A stretch of 64,000 bases of DNA from Terfezia claveryi (GCA_015179025.1 WHUX01000107.1:1-64000); one strand, 5' to 3'. Shown: positions 1-11,337, numbered from the stretch's first letter. Notes: generated by a model from the sequence alone, not told the origin. Numbers and translations: made by a program.

Positions 1-304
1 AAAAGAGCAAATGCCTATTCTTTACTCTGGGATTGGAAATTTTAGAACATGTTTTGACATCAGATAGATTACATATAGATTTAAAGAAAAGAACTACGGA
101 GGTGCAGAACAAAAGTCATTTCCCCTTTCTTCTTTGGGAAAATCGTGTATATGCATACATATGCATAATATGCGCGCATATGTACTTGGCATATGCACGT
201 CACTTTGGATTTAAGTTGGCGATCTACGACAGCTATCTATATGTAACCAATGCCCTCGCTGCTCGCCTACCTCACACACCCGTCCCACCTCACCCCCTCC
301 CCAC

Positions 305-571
305 TCACACCAGGTCTTGATAGCAGCATGAAGCACACCTTGGCCCTGGTTTCCTCCCACGTTTCTGAAGGGGGCCTTCTTTTTTTTGGCCTTTGGGACT
401 AGCTGAGATCATGATATCGATCGGATTAACACTGACAATTTGGTCAGTCTCCGGCATATGCCTCCATTCATTAGTGTTAAGATCCTCTAGATTGACAACT
501 TCCTGAATACTAACAAGAGACCTAAGATGTGCAATATACTTCCGACAGTAGTGCATTGAAACAGCAACCAT
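305..571 (-). pseudogene. Unidentified decayed ORF inside the 147-1226 element
   Basis: This is an 88-codon open stretch with no clear family. It ends in a basic Lys/Arg-Gly-rich segment (KGQKKEGPLQKRGRKPG) followed by a CASC motif. That resembles the basic, Cys-containing tail after the zinc finger of MULE-type transposases, but the match is weak. Placement between inverted repeats supports a transposase origin. I do not claim a function. Confidence 0.25.
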
Positions 572-867
572 GCATTCTTGTGGATCTTGTTAGTCTCCTG
601 AATGAGGAGCTGCCGCTCACGGTGGATTGCAATCCAGTAACTCTTTATCTCTTTTCACAGGAGGATGTCCTTCAGAATATTCATTTCCACCCTCAAGTCT
701 GATGACCTCTTGGATATGGTAAGGAATGCGTTTAATCCGATGCTAAATCCCCCATTGCTCAAGGTCATGCCATGCATTCTCCCATGCTTGCTCAGCTGCC
801 GTGCGGGAAGTGAGTGGTCCCTATTTCGGTTATTAGTAACATGTTTGCCTACGGACTACTACCTAGG

Positions 868-945
868 ATTGGGGTATTTGGGGGATTGGGGTATTCAGGG
901 GATTGGAGTGTTCGGGGGATTAAGGTGCTCGGAGGATTGGAATTT
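868..945. repeat. G-rich minisatellite, about 17-18 bp unit, about 4 copies
   Basis: Tandem imperfect units of the type GGGGATTGGGGTATTCAG run through this interval with a few substitutions. The strand is strongly G/T biased. No coding frame uses it convincingly. Confidence 0.7.
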
Positions 946-1269
946 AAGAGGGCAGAGAAGGGCGATATACTTGATGAATTAAGATGGTAGGGAAGAGTTA
1001 GTTGAAGGGTTGAGGGTTGGAGAAGGACTGATGTATAATGAATTCCATAGTTGGAGAACAGGATATCTGGCCAATTGAGTTTTCGGTGATATCTAGTAAA
1101 TTGAGAAGTTGGATAGTGAGAAAGTAAGACAACTGATGGGTTGAGCCAGTGGAAGGCCATTTGCATGAGAGTAATGCCCATGCATATGCCAAGTATCCAT
1201 GCATGCATAAGCCTGCATATGCAACTCCCAGATAGGAAAGGGGAAAGGACTTTTGTTCCGCGCCTCCGT

Positions 1270-1760
1270 ACTATATTAATATTTTCAACTCCTACTCAAA
1301 AAAAGGATCTTAGAGGGTTCCTGGAAATTGTTAATTATCTCAGCAAATTTATTCCTGACTTGGTATTATATACAAGCACTCTATTAAAACTATAAGAAGA
1401 AATAAAGAAATAAGATTAGACAGATTCTCATAATTCAGCATTTAAAAAACTTAAGGAACTTATGAATTTTCTACATATTTTAAAATCCTAGAATAATGAA
1501 TCTATTGAACCTAAATATTTAGTTTATAATGCTAGTGATATAGGACTAGAATCATGGATAGGTTAAAAACTATTAACATATATTAAACTATCATACTCCA
1601 ATTCAAGAAAATTTAATCTAGCCTAACTCAATTATCCTACCTTTCAAAAGGAATTATTAGTGATTATTGACTCATTAAATTTTTTGAAGTACAATTAAGA
1701 GATCATAAGTTTAATATACTATTAAGAACTAATCTATATATCACTTGCATTATAGATAAG
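1270..1760 (+). pseudogene. Ty3/gypsy pol remnant (RT-RNase H junction), stop-riddled
   Basis: From about 1270 the plus strand encodes the connection region after reverse transcriptase, with the motif DLRGFLEIVNYLSKFIP. It continues through a stop-interrupted RNase H region: YNASDIGLESWIG, then NYPTFQKELLVIIDSL, then DHKFNILL. The in-frame stops at about 1566 and 1624 are TAA/TAG where Gln is expected (CAA or CAG to TAA or TAG), the pattern left by RIP. It is in the opposite orientation to the 3325-9767 chromovirus and is of a different subtype. No LTRs were found. Confidence 0.7.
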
Positions 1761-2322
1761 GAAGAAAGTAAATTAGAAACTAGTTCAAGTATTACTTGTA
1801 TTACAAGTAATAAGTAATATACATTATAGCAATAACTAAAGAATAATAATATGATACTTAAGCAGGTTTTGGTTTGAGTATTAAACTAAATTAATATTAA
1901 GAACTAGTTTAAGTATTATTTGCATTGCAAGTAATAGAGAATATATATAAAGGTAGTTATACAAGTATAGAATATTGCATATATAGGAGAGAATATATAT
2001 ATAATAAAGAAGATAAGAGACTTAAGTAAAACTAAAGTCTACAAGAGACTAGGTAGTTTGAACTATGCCAAGAAAAAGAGAGAGGTCAAAATATCACCTA
2101 TAATGTAAGTAATAGAAAGAGAAAGTTTATATATAATAGATATAAGGAAAATAAAGCTAGTAAACAGGTTGTTGTATAAAGAGAGAGGACCATATAGAGG
2201 GAAGAAGTAGATTCCTTTTATAGAAAATCTGGATCTTATTTCAAGAGTTATACTAATATCTAGCATAACTATTAAATATTCTAATTAAGCATAAATAAAA
2301 GATCTCATAAATAAGTATATAT
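1760..2322. other. AT-rich gene-free tract
   Basis: The tract is strongly AT-rich with stops in all frames and no recognisable coding motif. The local word TTACTTGTATTACAAGTAATAA near 1790-1815 is palindromic. It is most likely RIP-decayed repeat DNA. Confidence 0.6.
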
Positions 2323-3324
2323 GTTCTGGTCCATTCCGGGATCTGGTCTATACCGGTATGGCCCGGTCTATACCGGTATAGACTGGATATCGCAACGGAC
2401 CAGGCCGTTATGGTATGGCTGGATATCACAATGGACTAGGCCGTTATGGGATTAAATTGTTCAATATTACGGATAGCAACAAGGATTTACCACAACACTA
2501 CAGCGGCCACAGCGATATTAAAATTACTAAATAGGGACATATCCGATATAAAGGTTATTTTGTAGCAACATTTGGTCAAAGAACATCGGAGATAACATAG
2601 GTGACCTATCCAAAAAAAAACTCAGTAGAGGTATAACCAAAATGAAAGTTATTATGTAGAGAAATGTTCTGGTCCATTATGGAATTGAAAGCTTTAGTTC
2701 GTGAGAATTTTCTTCAACGCAACACACTTGTTCAACGTAACATATTGTGCACACTGACATTACCAGAGCACACCGCGGAATTACCAATATACCACGACAT
2801 TCCAGCCCTTACTATAATGTTAGTTGGTCAGAAGATAATGGTGCTATTGATTTGAATCAGTTTCACCCCCTAGGTTTCACTTGATCTCGAAGTGTAATTA
2901 TTGAAGTAAATCCCAGGTGACCTTTGAGAAGTAATTCCTTAATATCCAATTCAAGTACATGGTGACTAACAAGAACTACCTAGGTATTGCAGAATTAAAG
3001 CATACCTGCGAGACCTAAATAACTGTGATGGAAGGAAAGTAATGATGGGAAACAAGTGGCTTTAGAGTATGATGTAACATGTTCGTGATACTTTGCTGCA
3101 TTCAGAAAAGAATAAGACCTATAGTACTATGAACAAGAGGTATCATGAAATTACTCGTAGTGAAGTTTGAGCTTTTGTTATATATAAAATATAATAGACC
3201 TGGTTTCCACTCAATTTGGCTTCGTTCATTGCTCAGAGTGTTGATATATACCATCCCGGAACGGCCCGGCAATCTCGCAATGGCCCAGTCCATACCGGTA
3301 TGGCCCGGGCAATCCCGGAACGGC

Positions 3325-3943
3325 TGTAACGATGGCTCTAGGGACAGGGCGACCAAGGGGTACGCCGGAGCGAGGACAAGGACGAGGTGAGACACACGTA
3401 GAAGCGCTACGTGTGTGACTAGGAAAACTAGGCTTGTTACGGACACCTGTCACGGATGTCACGGACGATGTCACAGGGGCAGGATATTCAGAAGGCAGAG
3501 GCTTGGACAAGACACACGTAGGAACGCTACATGTGTGATCAGGAGAAGGCAGGGACAAGGCAAGGGCAAGGGGCAAGAGAGGTCGAGGGCAAGGGGCACG
3601 AGACACGCGAAGGCAGTTGCCATATGTATCGGAGGGAGGCATCTGTACTGCAGAGCTGTTCACGAGACAAGGGGGTGCACAAGGGAGGTGCACAAGCGTT
3701 GGGAGAGGCAAGGTCCTGTATTGGATATACAAGACGTTGGATGGGGATCCAACGAGAGGGCGGAGAGAGCAAGCTATATATACAGGATTCCTTCCTGGCT
3801 AGCCAAGGCCACCAGAAGGAATAAGGTTCCCGAGACCCCTTATCTCGGGAACAGAGATAACAACGATATCAATCAACAATAACGAGAGTCGGACGGAATC
3901 CCGTCTGACTCTCAAACCCGGCTAGGAAAGGACGGTTGTGACA
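3325..3943 (-). repeat. 3' LTR of the chromovirus
   Basis: This 619-bp copy matches 9149-9767 along its whole length. The minus strand starts TGTCACAACC and ends GTTACA. A TATATATA run at about 3775-3782 lies in the expected U3 promoter zone. It differs from the partner LTR mostly by transitions, for example several in the first 100 bp. Confidence 0.95.
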
Positions 3944-3957
3944 CTATCCCCCCTTTA
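3944..3957 (-). other. Polypurine tract
   Basis: Immediately inside the 3' LTR, the minus strand reads AAAGGGGGGATAG. This is the purine run from which plus-strand DNA synthesis is primed. Confidence 0.8.
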
Positions 3958-4151
3958 GGCTCGGAGCCCCAGCCACGAAAGACAAGGTGAAAGGCAAGAC
4001 AAAAACAAACAAACAAAATAGGCGACTAAAACCAATAACCTATAATACAACCCCAATGCCGAAAGTACGTACCAACAATAATCCCAACAACAACGACAAT
4101 AACAACAGCGACAAAACAACCCTAATAACCAATTCCAGGACTACAAGAACA

Positions 4152-5600
4152 TCATTGGGCAGGGCGAGTCTTCCGGGGGTAACGCTGGTGGAACAGGGTG
4201 ATCAAGTCCTATGCGTTTTCCAGGTCCTCTGCTGGTTGCTAGGTCGTCTCCTCATCTCCCAGCCATTTGACCTTATATTGCAGGTGCCCATACCTTCTTT
4301 GGGAGTCCAGCACTTCCTCTACCTCCCATTCCTCCTTACCTTCGACAACTACGGGGGGAGGTGGAGGGTGTTTCTGGCTGGGGAGAGGGTCGCTAGCGGC
4401 AGGCTCGATCTCGGAGACATGGACGACTGGATGTCGTTTGATGTCTTTGGGGAACCTCAGGCGGTAGGCATGAGTGCCCACAGCGGCCAACACCTCAAAT
4501 GGACCCAGGAACTTGTAGTCAAGCTTGCGGGAGGGCCGTTCTGTTCGGAAGTGCCAGCTGGAGAGCCATACCTTGTCGCCTGGCTGATATCTGGGGGCTG
4601 GCAACCGTGAGCCGTTGGCATATTCGGCTTACCTGGCTTGCACATACGTCAGCTCTGCCTTCAGGGTTGAGTGGAGCTCAGTAATTCCGGCTGTGAATTC
4701 CTTGGCTGGGGGTTGGGCTTTCTGCAGGGGCACCAGGGCATCTACGAACCGGGGGTGCCAACCGTAATTAGCCAGGAAAGGGGAGGTTTTGGAGGATTCC
4801 GAGAACTGGTTGTTCGCGGTGAATTCGCAGGTGGCCAGCAACGAAACCCAGTTATCCTGCTGGTAATTGACAAAGGCCCACAGATATTGCTCCATAATGG
4901 CGTTCATCCTCTCCGATTGGCCGTCCATCTGGGGGTGATATGCTGTTGACAGGCGTCCTTTGATCCCCAGAACTTCGCAGAAGGCTTGCCAGAATTCTGA
5001 GGTAAACTGAGGGCCACGGTCGGATACGATCGACTCAGGAAGGCCATGGTATCGGAATACATTGTTGAGGTAAAGATTGGCTAACTCTGGGGCGGAGCAG
5101 GTGTCCCGGCAAGGTATAACATACCTCATTTTCGTCAACCGATCTACCACCATCAAGATGGTATTGAACCCCGAATCTTCTGGCAACCCTGTCACGAAGT
5201 CCATAGTCAGGTGCAGCCACGGCCGATCAGGGATATCCAGAGGTTTCAGGGTCCCATACGGGGTATGGCGGACAGGCTTAGCACGCTTGCAAACATGGCA
5301 GTTCCGTACGTACCGCTCCACGTCCTTCCGTTGGTCAATCCATGTGTATTCCCTGGCCAGAAGCTCTAATGTTTTGGCCACTCCAGGGTGACCTGCAACC
5401 AGGCTGTCATGGTGTTCCTTGATTAATCGAAGGAGCAGCTCTCCTTCCGGCACATACAGCCGTTCGAGGTGGTAGAGGAGGCCTTCCTGGACGGTACACT
5501 CGGCTAGGGAGATCTTGGGGTGGCGGCGCTGGCCAGAATCCACTGCGGTGATAATTTCCTTGACCAGAGGGTCGTCCTCATATGCTTGTCTCACTAGTTG
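4152..5600 (-). pseudogene. pol C-terminal part: integrase and chromodomain, with stops
   Basis: The longest open piece is 4629-5594 (321 codons). It carries the HHCC zinc-binding region (HHDSLVAGH, later CHVCKRAK) and the integrase catalytic triad: D in MDFVTGLP, D in VSDRGPQF and E in DGQSERMN, all present. After a TAA at about 4605-4610 (a Gln codon would fit) comes a 121-codon piece, 4239-4604, ending in a chromodomain core (EVEEVLDSQRRYGHLQYKVK). A TAG follows where Trp is expected, then another TAG, and the probable original stop at 4152-4154. The integrase fold therefore looks intact, but the chromodomain is split from it and truncated. Confidence 0.9.
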
Positions 5601-7846
5601 TCAGAGGTCAGCCTCAGCTTCCGCATCAGCCTCAGCCTCAGCTTCAGCTTCCGCTTCAGCCTCAGCCTCAACTTCCGCAAGGGTATTGGCCGCCAGGTCG
5701 AGATTTTCAGGTTTTAGTACCACCTGATTCTGGTACTTCAGCCTTTCATCTCCCCCTTTAGGGAGATCTCCTGATCTCCTGGTCAGTGCATCTGGCTTAC
5801 CCCCAGCCTTTCCCGGCCGATACCTTATCTTGAAGTTAAACCGAGAGAGGAATTCCGACCACCTAGCCTGTTGGCGATTTAGCAATTTAGTGGTTGTGAA
5901 GTACTCTAGGTTCTTATGGTCAGAGAGGACCTCGATAACCCCCTTTGCCGATTCCAGGTGTGGTCTCCATTTCTTGAATGCTCGCACAATGGCCATTAAC
6001 TCCTTATCATAGATTTCATAATTACACTCCGCCGGGGAGTGTTTCTTTGAGAAATAGGCCACTGGGTGAAGGATCCCATTGTCATCATTCTGGAACAGAA
6101 TTTCTGCGGAGATGTAATCGGAGGCATCGGTTTCGACAACACACTCATGGTCAGGGTCGAAATGGGCCAGAATAGGTGCTGAACAGAAGGCCTTTTTGAG
6201 GTTTTCGAAGGCTACCTGGGCTGCCGGATTCCATTGGAATGCCTTTTTCGTCATCGGGTGTGAACCAGCCTCCGCCTTCGTTTTCGTCAAAGCCGTGAGG
6301 GGTGCTGCAATCCTTAAGTATCCTAGGATAAATCGGCGGTAAAAGTTGGCAAATCCTAGGAAGGCTTGTATATCCTTCAAGTTGGCCGGGGTTTCCCACT
6401 TCTGGATTGCGGCAACTTTGGCGGGGTCTATCCTGATGCCTTCGGTGGTTATTATCAAGCCCAGATACTTCACCTCTTGCACATGGAATTCACATTTTTC
6501 TAGCTTGAGGTATAACCCGGCTTGTTCCAGTTTCTCCAGGACTTGCCGGACATGGATTTTGTGTTCAGCCAGGGAGTCTGAGTAAATGAGGATATCATTA
6601 AGGTAGGCCATGCAGAACACATCTAGGAAATCCCGCAGAGTGTCATTGATAAAGTGCTGAAAAGAGGCGGGGGTGTTGGTTAGGCCAAAAGGCATCACAT
6701 TGTACTCAAAATGGCCATATCACATATGGAAGGCAGTTTTCCACTCCTCCCCCTCAGCAATTCGTACCAAGTTGTATGCCCCTCTCAGATCCAATTTGGT
6801 GAACTATTTTACCTTGGAAAGCCTGGCTAATGTCTCCTGGATCAGGGGCAAGGGGTACCTGTTCTTGACCATTATCTCGTTCAGGCCACGATAATCAACA
6901 CACAACCGAAGAGAGCCGTCCGACTTCTTTACGAATAGCACCGGGGCACCAGCTGGGGAGGAGCTGTGGCGGATGAAGCTCTTGTTGAGGTTTTCCCCTC
7001 GGGACATCCCATAGAGAGGTCCATAAGGGGGGGTCTTACCTGCTACCAGCGGGATTGTGTAGTCGTATGGTCGATGGGGGGCAAGCTTTCCTGCTGCTTT
7101 TTCCGAGAACAGGTCAATGAATTCATGGTATTCATCCGGAACCATGGATTTCCACTCCTCCTTGAGTCTCGTCTTGTTGATCTCTAGGTTCACCTCATGT
7201 ATGGAGAGAGCATGTGCCTTCAGCTTGTGCCTCCTGGTGAGGTAAGTGAAAGCCCCTGCCCTAATAAAGCTAACGTTCAAGGGTTTTGGGGGTGCCAGGG
7301 GGACAGGAGGATGGGCAGCATTGATGTGCGTGGGCTGGTGTACTACCTGGGCTGGGTGGATTATCGGGGGTGGTAAGGCGCATAGCCCCGTGACGGTAAT
7401 TTTTGGACCTCCACAGTTCTTTCTGCAATAATGGCTGTTGAATTGCAAGGTGTAAGAGCCGAAGCTGACTGACACATCGTGCATTCTAAGCCAGGGGATC
7501 CCAAGTACAATTAGATATTTAAGTTTGGTCACGAACATTGGGAGGTCCTCCGAATGGTCTCCAATGGCACTGGGCAGACATGCGAGGTGGTAATAGCCCC
7601 AGAAGAGATGGGGCGGCCATCAATGACGTCGAGAAGACAAGGGGTCTTTAACTTGGAGGTTGGTATGGAATTTTTATTGACGAAGGTCTGATCAATGAAT
7701 GCAATTCCCGAAGCACCACAATCTATGAGAGCTGATGTTACCACTGTTTTACCATTGAATTTAATAGTTATTGGTACTACAAAATGCTCGCCAAACAAGC
7801 GAGATTCATCAACAGACATAGGTGCGGGTAAAGAAAACGCAGACAA
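5601..7846 (-). pseudogene. pol N-terminal part: protease, reverse transcriptase, RNase H; broken
   Basis: The aspartic protease lies at 7529-7846 with active-site motif ALIDCGASG. A single-base frameshift follows near 7570. RT begins in 6804-7538 ([20 protein letters not shown]) and is broken by TAG at about 6804 (Trp expected) and TGA at about 6720 (Arg expected). The open piece 5601-6698 contains the catalytic box as YLND instead of Y-x-DD, so one catalytic aspartate is lost by a G-to-A change. RNase H follows ([31 protein letters not shown]), then a Glu-Ala repeat (about 5604-5680) and a TGA. The changes are mainly of RIP type. Confidence 0.9.
5604..5690. repeat. Hexamer microsatellite coding a Glu-Ala repeat
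   Basis: Repeats of GCCTCA/GCTTCC run on the plus strand. In the pol frame (minus) they encode an AEAEAEAE spacer between RNase H and integrase. Confidence 0.85.
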
Positions 7847-7887
7847 AGATAAATGACCCTAGGCAGGTCCCTTGCTAGTGTCAGTAA

Positions 7888-9113
7888 CTAGGCAAGGGAC
7901 TCCCCTTTTCCCGACTCTTCAACTTCCTCGATCCGTGACTCGAATATGGCATGGGCCGCTAGGGAGCGGTTTTTGCGGAGGGGACATGCTGTAATGAAGT
8001 AATCCCCTTTCCTACAGGCGATACACAACCCATTGTTGCTACGACGTTCCCTCTCTTCTTGTGTCAGGCGGGGCCTACCTGAAGATAAATCCATGAGGGT
8101 GGAGCCGCCAGCCACAAGGGATGGGTAGGCTGGCTTATTGGCCGTAGGTTGGGTCTGAGGGCTCGGGTTCTGGGGCCGCGGTTGTTGTGTTTGGTTCTGG
8201 GGGTGCTGTACTCTCACAGGCCGATAGGTACTGGAGGCGCTGGTCTGGGCTCTCAACCTAGCCAATTTTTGCTCCATCTTCGATACCTGATCAATGTATT
8301 CGTTGAAAGTTTTAACATCTGGAGATTGCAGGAGGGCCTTTTTGAGCTTAATATTGAGGCCTTCCTCGAATTGTTCCCACTTCACCCGATTGTTCCACTC
8401 TACCTCTGCTGTCAACCTTGAGAATTCAGCCACATACGCTGAGAGGTCATGTCCTCTTGTTTTAGTTCTTGGAGAGCACGAGTTGCCGTACCCATGGGAT
8501 CTGGGTCTCCAAAAGCGTGGTCGAGGATTGTGAATAAAGCAGCGATGTCGGGGAGGTTGAAGCAGTCATCGAGCACATAGGGTTGGACCTGGTCCAAAGC
8601 TATGCCCTCCAGTAGGCCGTATACATAGGCTAATCGGTGCTGAACGGTAGGGAACTTTGCAGCATCCCCATTCAGTTTGATCTTGATGGAATTTTTCCAG
8701 GCTTTCAGGCGAGTCCTGTCGCCATTAAACTTCGGTGAGGTGGGGAGATCTTGAGTCTTGGTTGCCTGGGATACTTGGGGTGCTGCTTGGTTTCCAATCG
8801 TGTCCAGGGCCCTATTCAGAGTCTGGATGGTTCTTCTTTCATTGATTAAGTCGTTCTGGGTAGTCATGAGGTCGGCCTGGCATGAGAGGAGGTCTTTGGT
8901 GAGTATCGTGATCTCGTCATTGGTCCTGGTCTGTTTCTGTTGGCCTTCATGTATGGCTAATTCCAGCCGTTGGCCTAAGGCATCCGCGGCAAGGTATATG
9001 TCGATAATGGTCTGGCGATAACTGCCGAAGTCGGCCTGGTTCATAGGGATGGGTAGGGCTTGCCAGGCCCGAAATCTGACTGCGAGCGTAGGAGTGGTGT
9101 CTTGGTTAGACAT
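7888..9113 (-). pseudogene. gag with zinc knuckle, one frameshift
   Basis: The first ATG is at 9113. The N-terminal piece runs to 8412 and includes the capsid-like segment TSPKFNGDRTRLKAWKNSI. The second piece (7888-8433) is in another frame, and comparison with the 22682-23239 copy shows a one-base shift near 8450-8465. The zinc knuckle reads CIACRKGDYFITAC: the expected histidine is tyrosine, a CAT-to-TAT type change, whereas the 23-kb copy keeps His. The C-terminus is rich in Pro/Gln. The product would be a nucleocapsid protein, but this copy is defective. Confidence 0.88.
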
Positions 9114-9119
9114 TGAGTG

Positions 9120-9148
9120 TACCGGTTGATCAGAGTGATCCAACGTAG
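9120..9148 (-). other. Primer-binding-site region
   Basis: Just inside the 5' LTR the minus strand reads TTGGATCACTCTGATCAACC. The TGG about 6 nt in is the usual start of a tRNA-complementary site. The tRNA was not identified. Confidence 0.5.
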
Positions 9149-9767
9149 TGTAACGATAGCTCTAGGGACAGGGTGACCAAGGGGTACGCCGGGGCGAGGA
9201 CAGGGACGAGGTGAGACACACGTAGGAGCGCTACGTATGTGACTAGGAAAACTAGGCTTGTTACGGACACCTGTCACTGATGTCACGGACGATGTCATGG
9301 GGGCAGGATGTTCAGAAGGCAGGGGCTAGGGCAAGACACATGTAGGAATGCTACGTGTGTGATCAGGGGAAGGTAGGGACAAGGCAAGGGCAAGGGGCAA
9401 GAGAGGCCGAGGGCAAGGGGCATGAGACACGCGGAGGCAGTTGCCGTGTGTGTCGGAGAGAGGCAGCTGTGCTGCAGATCTGTTCACGAGACAAGGGGGT
9501 GCACAAGGGAGGTGCACAAGCATTGGGAGAGGCAAGGTCCTGTATTAGATATACAAGACATTGGATGGGGATCCAACGAGAGGGCGGAGAGAGCAAGCTA
9601 TATATACAGGATTCCTTCCTGGCTGGCTAAGGCCACCGGAAGGAATAAGGTTCCCGAGACCCCTTATCTCGGGAACAGAGATAACAACAATATCAATCAA
9701 CAATAACGAGAGTCGGATGGAATCCCGTCTGACTCTCAAACCCGGCTAGGAAAGGACGGTTGTGACA
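9149..9767 (-). repeat. 5' LTR of the chromovirus
   Basis: This is the 619-bp partner of 3325-3943, same length and same termini, followed by the ACGGC target duplication at 9768-9772. Confidence 0.95.
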
Positions 9768-9829
9768 ACGGCCCAGTTCATACCGGTATGGACCAGAATC
9801 CCGAAACGGACCAGAATATATATAAATAA

Positions 9830-10848
9830 TTAGAATATGTAAGGCAAATACTAGGTAGAGAGGGTTCTTTAGTGGGACTAGTTTTAGTTTAATTCTTAAA
9901 ATAGACTTATAATATAAGATTTTTGTTCTAGTCTCAAACTAAAAGTCTAGAAGAGTAAAGATAAAGATACAAGTTTAAAGGATTCCTATTTTGAGAGTTG
10001 GACAAGTTTTGGTTCAATTCTTAAAATAAACTCAAGTACAGAATAAGGTTCTAAGGACATAAGGTTATCTTACTAAACCAATCTAGCAGATCCTTTAATT
10101 AAGCGAAGTATTTAGTTAGGTTTTCTAGGATATAGTTAGTGGCCATACTAGGTAAGAGTAAGGTTAAGTTCTTTAAGCTAGTATACTTATATAGGCAAGT
10201 GCATAGGTTGCTGGTAAAGTGTCAAGGTTCCTAGGTCATAAGTTTATACTAATTAGTATATACTATTAGGTAATTTTTTCTTGAACTACCTCACTAAGAC
10301 TTACTCTAATGAGTCAGTTTTTCTTACTCTTCAAACTAGTAAGTTGATTATTTACTACTTTGGATTACTTAGGCCAATGCTAAGTAGCCAGCAAGTACTC
10401 ACCAACCCTTAGTGTTATTGATTTAGTACTAGTACTGGTACCTAACTCTAGATAAGTTCTCATATATACTATATATAATTCAAGTCAAATTTAACTTAGT
10501 ATACTATCACTATTACAGATTTCTTGCATATTATAGATTACCTCCACTATTATGGATTGCTTGCACAATTATAGAATTATCACTATTTCTTATAGTCCCA
10601 TAGTTATTATTGAATCAACTCAAGTTGTCATAGAATTAACTCAAGTTGTTATGAAATTGTTTAAAGCTAACTCTAGTAAATTATAATTCTTCCTGATTCA
10701 CCCAGATCATAACCTCTTATAATATTCCATTTTCTATCCTGACAACTTAATATAACCTATAACAACTACCACAAAAAAAAAAAATATATAATATCTATTT
10801 TCCCAATACATAATACAACCAAAAAAATAACTCTATAGACAACATTAA
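9830..10848. other. AT-rich gene-free tract
   Basis: There are dense stops in all frames and no recognisable protein motif. It is probably RIP-decayed repeat sequence. Confidence 0.6.
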
Positions 10849-11337
10849 ATACCTTACTCCTGGCATAACTTTCCCTTTAACCTCCACACTCTTCTTTCTA
10901 TTTCTCATATATCATTAGGTTACGGTGGTAGGTTAGGCAGTACTAGCTGTATAGGTTATACCAGTGGTAGAAGTGTTGCCAAGAGTAGAAGTATTGCTGG
11001 AAGTGGAAGTATTGCTGGAGGTAGTAGTGTTGCCAAAAATAGATGTATTTTTGGAGATGGAAGTATTGCCAGAGGTATAAGTGGTACCAGAGGTTTAAGT
11101 AGTACCAGCAAAACAGGTGCGGGAAATAGCTGCAATGCAACTAATACTAGTGTTGACAACTACAGTATTGCCAATAATAATAATGATAACTATAAGGAAA
11201 ACAATGATGGTGATAATGATGATAGTGATAATAATGATGATGATAATGATAAGGATAAGGATAATAATAAGGAAAATGGTAGTACTAGTAGTGCTTGGAG
11301 TGCAGAGTGGTTAATTATGTTACTCTTTGCTAGCTGA
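10849..11337 (+). other. Open frame with 18-bp repeats, Asn/Asp tract and hydrophobic tail; no ATG
   Basis: One plus frame is open from a stop near 10848 to TGA at 11335-11337, about 160 codons, without an initiating ATG in view. It contains Gly/Ser-rich 6-residue repeats (GSIAGS-type), then a run of Asn/Asp/Lys, then a hydrophobic end WLIMLLFAS. That order, a low-complexity stalk followed by a short hydrophobic C-terminus, recalls fungal GPI-anchored surface proteins. A 5' exon could lie upstream. It sits in RIP-decayed DNA and may be a relic. This is pure inference with no family match. Confidence 0.2.
10961..11107. repeat. 18-bp minisatellite, about 8 imperfect units
   Basis: Units of the form GTAGAAGTATTGCTGGAA repeat with an exact 18-bp spacing across eight copies, differing mainly by transitions. 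The length divisible by 3 keeps all frames open through the block. Confidence 0.85.

Larger units (their letters stand above)
147..1226. mobile_element. Candidate TIR-bearing DNA element, about 1.1 kb
   Basis: The left edge (about 147-199) and right edge (about 1178-1226) are imperfect inverted repeats built from ATGCAT-like words. Both arms carry the word ACTTGGCATATGCA in opposite orientation, and roughly 45-50 bp can be aligned. The interior holds a decayed minus-strand ORF (305-571) and a G-rich minisatellite. The layout fits a class II transposon or its non-autonomous derivative. I could not define a target-site duplication, so the ends are approximate. Confidence 0.4.
3325..9767 (-). 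mobile_element. Full-length Ty3/gypsy chromovirus-type LTR retrotransposon, RIP-inactivated
   Basis: The two LTRs are 619 bp each and start TG / end CA. They are flanked by a perfect 5-bp duplication, ACGGC (3320-3324 and 9768-9772). On the minus strand the order is 5' LTR, primer-binding region, gag with zinc knuckle, protease, RT, RNase H, HHCC integrase, chromodomain, polypurine tract, 3' LTR. That is the order and C-terminal chromodomain of chromoviruses. Both gag and pol contain frameshifts and in-frame stops, and key residues are hit by transition mutations, so this copy cannot be autonomous. LTR differences are mainly G/A and C/T transitions. It inserted into an older TIR element. Confidence 0.95.
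2323..9817. mobile_element. Older TIR element split by the chromovirus
   Basis: The left end (2323 onward, GTTCTGGTCCATTCCGGGAT) recurs in inverted orientation at the right end (about 9768-9817, reading inward TTCTGGTCCGTTTCGGGATT). Both are followed by the palindromic word ATACCGGTAT. Without the 6443-bp retrotransposon at 3325-9767, which sits close to the right end, the element would be about 1.05 kb. The interior (2470-3230) has no convincing ORF. Related CCGGAACGG/ACCGGTAT-rich segments occur at 24560-24650 and 33278-33352, so this is a dispersed family, probably non-autonomous. Confidence 0.5.

Noticed and set aside
868..945. CRISPR-like array
   Set aside because: Units are contiguous without spacers; this and the other arrays here are minisatellites.
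3226..3882. Overlapping ORFs on both strands in 3226-3882 and 9041-9749
   Set aside because: They lie in the chromovirus LTRs and change frame between the two LTR copies, so they are not genes.
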